From Apostichopus japonicus (lineage: Eukaryota; Echinodermata; Holothuroidea; Aspidochirotida; Stichopodidae): 64,000 nucleotides of DNA. Where the stretch lies: NCBI RefSeq assembly GCF_037975245.1, contig NC_092568.1:35562501-35626500 (forward strand), read 5' to 3'. The notes under the pieces were generated by a model that was given only the letters and a program-made list of their open reading frames with translations, had not been told where the DNA came from and did not search any database. Positions 59,517 through 64,000 of this stretch are shown piece by piece; positions within the stretch are counted from its first letter, which is position 1, and every line of letters begins with the position of its first letter. The position numbers and the translations under genes were made by a program.

Positions 59517-62500
59517 GGTTTTTGTTGTTGCTTCTTTCTACCTAATTTTACTATTAGCATCAATATCTTGTTCTGAATGTCCGATGTCGATATCAAAATA
59601 AACAGTAAAAGCCAACTCGATAGGATTAAGATAAAAAGAAATATGTCAAATAGCACTTGTGAGACATAGTCAATCTACTATAACCCTTTCAGATCACCTT
59701 CGAAGTTTATTTTTTAATTTTGAAATATTACTTTTGGGTTACAATATCAGTTCAATTCAGTTGAATTTGACCATTGTTAATGTCTTATATATGAACATAG
59801 TTCAGAATTATAACAATGCAGGAAAGTAGAACTCTTACAGACAAAGGGTAAAAACAGTCATTTTTAATACCTTAAAAAAATCGCAGTTGACTGTTTTAGA
59901 GATGTATTATTTTTTATATCCCGTCAGTGTCCTATTGTTAGTAATAATTATTTTCTAATCTGACAGTTTTATAGAAAAGATTACTTTTTTAGGAGAAGTT
60001 TATTCAATGAATAATTAGGGCACGGCGGAAACTTTATATTGTCACGGTCAGATTTATATCCATCTTCGTATGATTTTTACGTTATATCTTATTGATAATA
60101 GGCCTGTGTCTATAATCTATGCGGTATTAAAAAGGCTCGGTACGGTACAGCAAATACATAGCATCAAAGGGATCTTATCCAAACAAGGAAACTTATAGAG
60201 GACTTACTTCTTTGCAATTTCCGGTCGCCTTCCTAACTCAAGAAGGACAAAGCCTAGCATATTGCTAGTCGTTTCTTGTCCTAACATGTAATAAAGAGGG
60301 AGAGAGAGAGGTGTAGAAAGGTTGACAGAATTGTCGGAAAGAATTTGGCATTAGCTTTATCAAAGCAGAAAATCACCGATTAAATAAATAAATCATAAAT
60401 ATCACCAATCACCAAAATCTGAAGATGCCTTTCCATAAAGTCATATAATTTCGTTTTGTGAATAAAAAAATGTTGTTTTCCCACTTTTATAGTTACGCCA
60501 ATTTTTTTTTTTTTGGAAAGGGGGGGGGGGGGGAGGTGAGGGTTATGAATATTGGAATTGGAGGTATACAGACTGAAAAAGAGCATTTCATTTTATCGAA
60601 AAGTGTTGATGTACTTTAAATGTGTGGCCCGGCAAGCAAAGTCACATATGCCAGTGCCTCTCCGGAAGTTCTCTTCTCTCCTCAACCTCCACAGAGTTAA
60701 CCCTCATCTACCGCCCCTGAAAAACACGTCGGGTGTCTGCCTATATTCGTATTATGTCCGTCATAATGATTTCATTCTCATCTATAAGAATGCAAAGAAA
60801 CACTTACCGGCGACGAAAAATGTCAAGAATTCATCCACCATCGTTTCCATATCAAACTCCTCTTTGCTGAAGTCAAAATATTTGAGAATGTTGTTCAGAA
60901 TGTTGTTAGTCTGGGCTTCTCCTTTGTATTGTTCCTCTCGACTTTTTGCGATGGTATCTCTGCCAAAGTTACGGAGGAAAATCAGGGATTTCCGAATCTC
61001 TGCATGATATTTCCAATTGCGTGGATTCATCTGAATTGAGGAGAGATGCAAAAGGATTATCTATCTGTGATCACTTAATGATGAAGGTAAAGGTTGCTGG
61101 TTTTATTACCCAAAGTTCATCCTGACAGGCATGTGGAATATATATATATATATATATATTTGTATATATATTTGTATATATATATATATTTATATATATA
61201 TATATATTTGTATATATATATATATATGGAAGCCATATCGGTTACATATTTCATTGTTTGATGTTAACTGTTCAGATTACCTGTTATTAGATGGTTGTGA
61301 CCATTTTATAATTACAAGCCAATCAGATGTTGCTTGATTCTTTCAAGTGTAGAAATATTCTGTTCATTTCTTTTGTGGGACCGTTCCACTAAATAAAGGG
61401 GGGAGGTCAACTTATGAGCGTAAGAGTCCCGTCTGCTTAAAACTGACCAAAGGACTAAGAATAGTTTTGTTAACAGTTCAATCATTATAATTCTAGAACT
61501 ATTTGTTTATAGTGCACATTATAACAGTTAGTTCTACGGAAAAAAATACCACTTAATAGAATGGTTGACCCGTACTGCGTAACATTTAATTATTCTTCGA
61601 ATGAAACCGTAGAAGCTACACAAAAGTAACCATTATAGCGTATTGAAGCACAGGTAAGTGGGGAAATGGAGGGCGATCAAAAACATACCACTCAATGAAA
61701 TAGTCAACTTAACAGCGTTGTATCTGTTCAAGTATGCGAATACGTTCATACTGAGCGTGTGTTAATGTAATTGGAGCATGAGAACTTTACTGTTATATTC
61801 ATACGCGAGCAACGTAAGATGGCGCAAAACCACGTGACAATATCTACAACTCATATAATCGAAGCTGAGGGTTTCTATTAATCACTGTCATAATACGCAA
61901 CTACCATGGGAACGTACAAAGGCGTGACGTTGTAGGATGATATGACCTATGAACTTTACGTAACGATACGTTATACGATAGTTTATACACAATAGAGAAA
62001 TAAATGTAATACATTTTACGCCAGCTGTTCTTTTTCCTGAGGCGACAATATGTAACTCCAGTTGTGTGCAGCTATCACGTTAAACAACAAATTTATACAC
62101 GAATGCATATCGCTGGTAACGGGGTTCATTATCTCCAAATACAGCAAGAGTTGTTGATGAGTAGAAGTAAAAGTTAAGCAACATTCCTACAATATTGACT
62201 TATACAAATTGATTTATACAAATAATTAAGTAACAAACCCAATCGAAAGGATTTTGAAATTTGTGGAGCATTCCTTTGAGGGAAGTCTCGACGGCATCGA
62301 TAAAGGGGCTGTCTTCCAAAATTAGTTCTTCTTTCATCCCGAAACCAGCCTGAGAAATAAAAAAATTAATAAAAAAGAAACGTTGTTTATTCCTTCTGTA
62401 AACAACACAATGTTCAAATGATGATGATATTTAACATTATATGCTCTTGGCTCGTTAATTTATTATAGTCATGTTATTAGAGGCCATAAAGCTTGTAAAG

Positions 62501-63765
62501 CTTTCATTTCTTCTTGCATCGATTATTGTGTGGTTCTGAGCTGATGGCGTAATGATACATGCGCTAGGCTAGGCTTTCCATCCACTTTCAGTGATGCACC
62601 ACCATGATTTAGAAGATGTTTTTCTTTCTACACTGTCTCAAACGAACTAATATAGACATCGTGTATAACCAATTTTTAAAAATGACATTTTCTTTTTCAA
62701 AATCATTGTTTTCGTTTAATGTTAATTATACCAGTAAAATAATAAAACATTACAACAACAAAACATGCCACATTCAGTTCCAGAAGAAATACTGAAGGGT
62801 CAAAAGAGACCTTCAATTTATCGATCCAGGTTGCATTACATGCTTCCGGTTACCATTGTAACAAGCTACACATTGAGAGCGCTCTTATGAATATTTCCTA
62901 CAAGGCCATATACTCATATCTTTCTATAGTTACTGTACAAACATAAGCATGTGTTTGCTATTGTAATGTAGCAAGTAACCATGCGGGAAGTGATATAGGT
63001 TTCCTGTGATTGAGGTTTCTTTTCTTCACAAAATAAACAAAATCACAAAGTATCTCCGATTTTATCGAATTAAAACGATTGCTAATACTATATGTGCTTG
63101 TTTCTGATATACTCTAACATACTGATGTTATATAACAAGGATTTATAAAAGGCTAAAATAGAAGGATAGAAACCAAAACCTACGAAATCAAAACCCTAAG
63201 ATAAACTAGAGAGTGCAAAAGTTAAGTACTATAACCAACATGAAAACGATTAAAAAATAAGTTTTTAACAGCTCCTCAAAAGTTAAAAAAGGTGTCACTA
63301 CTACGAATTTGAACAGGCAAACAGTTACCAAACTAAGCAGTTATTACAATATATCTCCGATTGCAAAATTATAATTGTAAGCAAGGGGGATCATGACGTC
63401 AGCTGTAGACATGCCCGAGATAAGGATGACGTCACTTCACTCGTCGATCAAAGGCATCGTCGCATAGAAGGGCAGAACATAAACATACAGATGAAATTCA
63501 CGCATTGTACTCAGACTAATACAAAGGACGAATTTAGTCAGGTATACACCTAGGTTATCGTGCTGTCGTTTGATTAATCAACAGCACAAGTGGTGACATT
63601 CTACCTTCACCTTCAATTCTACCTACCTTCGCAATAACATCTAACGTTGTGCGACACAGGCCGTCCATAAGTTGCACGGGCTTATCAGTGTCAGCATCTT
63701 GTTTGAATTTCACAACAAGTTTATCTGAGCTCGTGTTGAAGTGACCCATAAAGTCTATCAACTGC
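56328..63765 (-). CDS. CYP46A1-like: CYP46A1-like cytochrome P450, nine 3' exons (5' partial)
   Basis: Exons in order: 63765-63627, 62349-62239, 61030-60808, 60280-60208, 59468-59384, 59240-59130, 58134-58046, 57609-57543 and 56477-56328 (TAA 56330-56328). Phases fit throughout, giving 348 residues, which correspond to about residue 150 to the end of a 500-residue P450. Seen: the I-helix oxygen-activation motif AGQETTSN, the K-helix EALR in KEALRLYPPA, FDPDRF in the meander region, and the haem-binding FSLGTRSCIGQQ with its cysteine ligand. Best family resemblance is CYP46A1, cholesterol 24-hydroxylase, for example DVIAKAGFGM, RMEQFFKNPLEFDPDRF and the last exon EARVILAKLFQ. P450s of this type are anchored in the ER and use NADPH-P450 reductase. 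The sterol substrate is inference. All key residues are present, so it is likely active. N-terminal exons lie right of the window. Confidence 0.9.
56728..57368. repeat. 27-bp minisatellite with higher-order blocks
   Basis: About 23 copies of a unit with GTTGTCGTCGTCAACAGTTA and TTATCAG. Variant units (for example CCTCGTCAATAG followed by GGATGTCG) recur near 56871, 57031 and 57196 in the same order, so larger blocks were copied. The 27-bp length gives stop-free frames that are artefacts. It lies in the last P450 intron. Confidence 0.93.
58571..59046. mobile_element. Decayed hAT-like element
   Basis: Left end CATGGACGTAGATA and right end TTCTACGCCCTTG are imperfectly inverted, with a run of G near the left and CCCCACCCTCACGG near the right, as in the family A ends. 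The flanks (TTATAGTG and CAATAGCG) agree at only five of eight positions. It lies in the P450 intron between exons 59130 and 58134. Confidence 0.45.
59483..59515. repeat. (AAAT)n microsatellite
   Basis: About eight copies of a TAAA tetranucleotide just upstream of a P450 exon boundary at 59468. Confidence 0.9.
61138..61228. repeat. (TA)n microsatellite with TTTG variants
   Basis: TA tract interrupted by TTTGTATATA at intervals, in a P450 intron. Confidence 0.95.
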
Positions 63766-64000
63766 CTACATAAAACAAACAGAGAACATGATTAGTACCG
63801 ATGGGAACTATAATACAACAGATCAGGACATATAAGTTTAATTTGGTGTAAAGGCTATATATAAGGTAAAAGCAGAGAAATAAAATATGATTCATAATTA
63901 AGTAAAAAAAGTAAAAAGGAGTGTTGTTTTAGAAAATAAATTGGAATTTTCGGTCCCCCTGGGACCTTCGTCAGCCATTCTTGGCAGTGGAATGAAAAAG

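Noticed and set aside
60552-61007. 151-codon plus-strand frame
   Set aside because: Antisense to a P450 exon (60808-61030) that has clear family motifs and splice sites.

Overview
This is a window of an intron-rich animal nuclear genome. The gene families are metazoan: SCCPDH, a retinol-dehydrogenase SDR, a CYP46A1-like P450, a mitochondrial ATP synthase proteolipid and a receptor-type kinase fold. Coding exons are short, bounded by GT-AG introns, and separated by AT-rich DNA packed with microsatellites, minisatellites, SINEs and MITEs. A marine invertebrate deuterostome, perhaps an echinoderm, fits best. That is an inference from gene content and repeat style; nothing here proves it.

Layout: 1-2.9 kb is a satellite-like array with a period of about 397 bp, rich in AGGTCA hexamers. 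At 3.5-7.5 kb (+) are the five last exons of a saccharopine dehydrogenase-like oxidoreductase (SCCPDH); its 5' part lies outside the window. At 11.5-19.9 kb (-) is a second SCCPDH paralogue, almost complete, tail-to-tail with the first and sharing exon lengths base for base. At 22.1-24.7 kb (+) is a 60-codon, three-coding-exon gene for a single-span protein that resembles the ATP synthase 6.8 kDa proteolipid (ATP5MJ). At 29.0-34.2 kb (-) is a complete six-exon RDH11/12/13-like short-chain dehydrogenase. At 37.4-48.3 kb (+) is a 14-exon membrane-anchored tyrosine-kinase-fold protein that has lost the residues of catalysis, a pseudokinase. At 56.3-63.8 kb (-) are the nine 3' exons of a CYP46A1-like cytochrome P450; its N-terminal exons lie beyond the right edge. 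Exon joins were reconstructed by hand from splice consensus, phase and family similarity.

The genes are unrelated neighbours and not an operon-like system. Several are lipid or redox enzymes (SCCPDH x2, RDH, P450), but nothing shows that they act together.

The most unusual non-coding content is a SINE-like family whose head is the 5' end of U2 snRNA, with two copies (one with a 13-bp target duplication). Other notable items are two tRNA-derived SINE families, three clear MITE types with exact target duplications (two hAT-like, one TTAA-type), and a run of different minisatellites occupying successive introns of the pseudokinase gene. Between 48.3 and 56.3 kb I find no gene.
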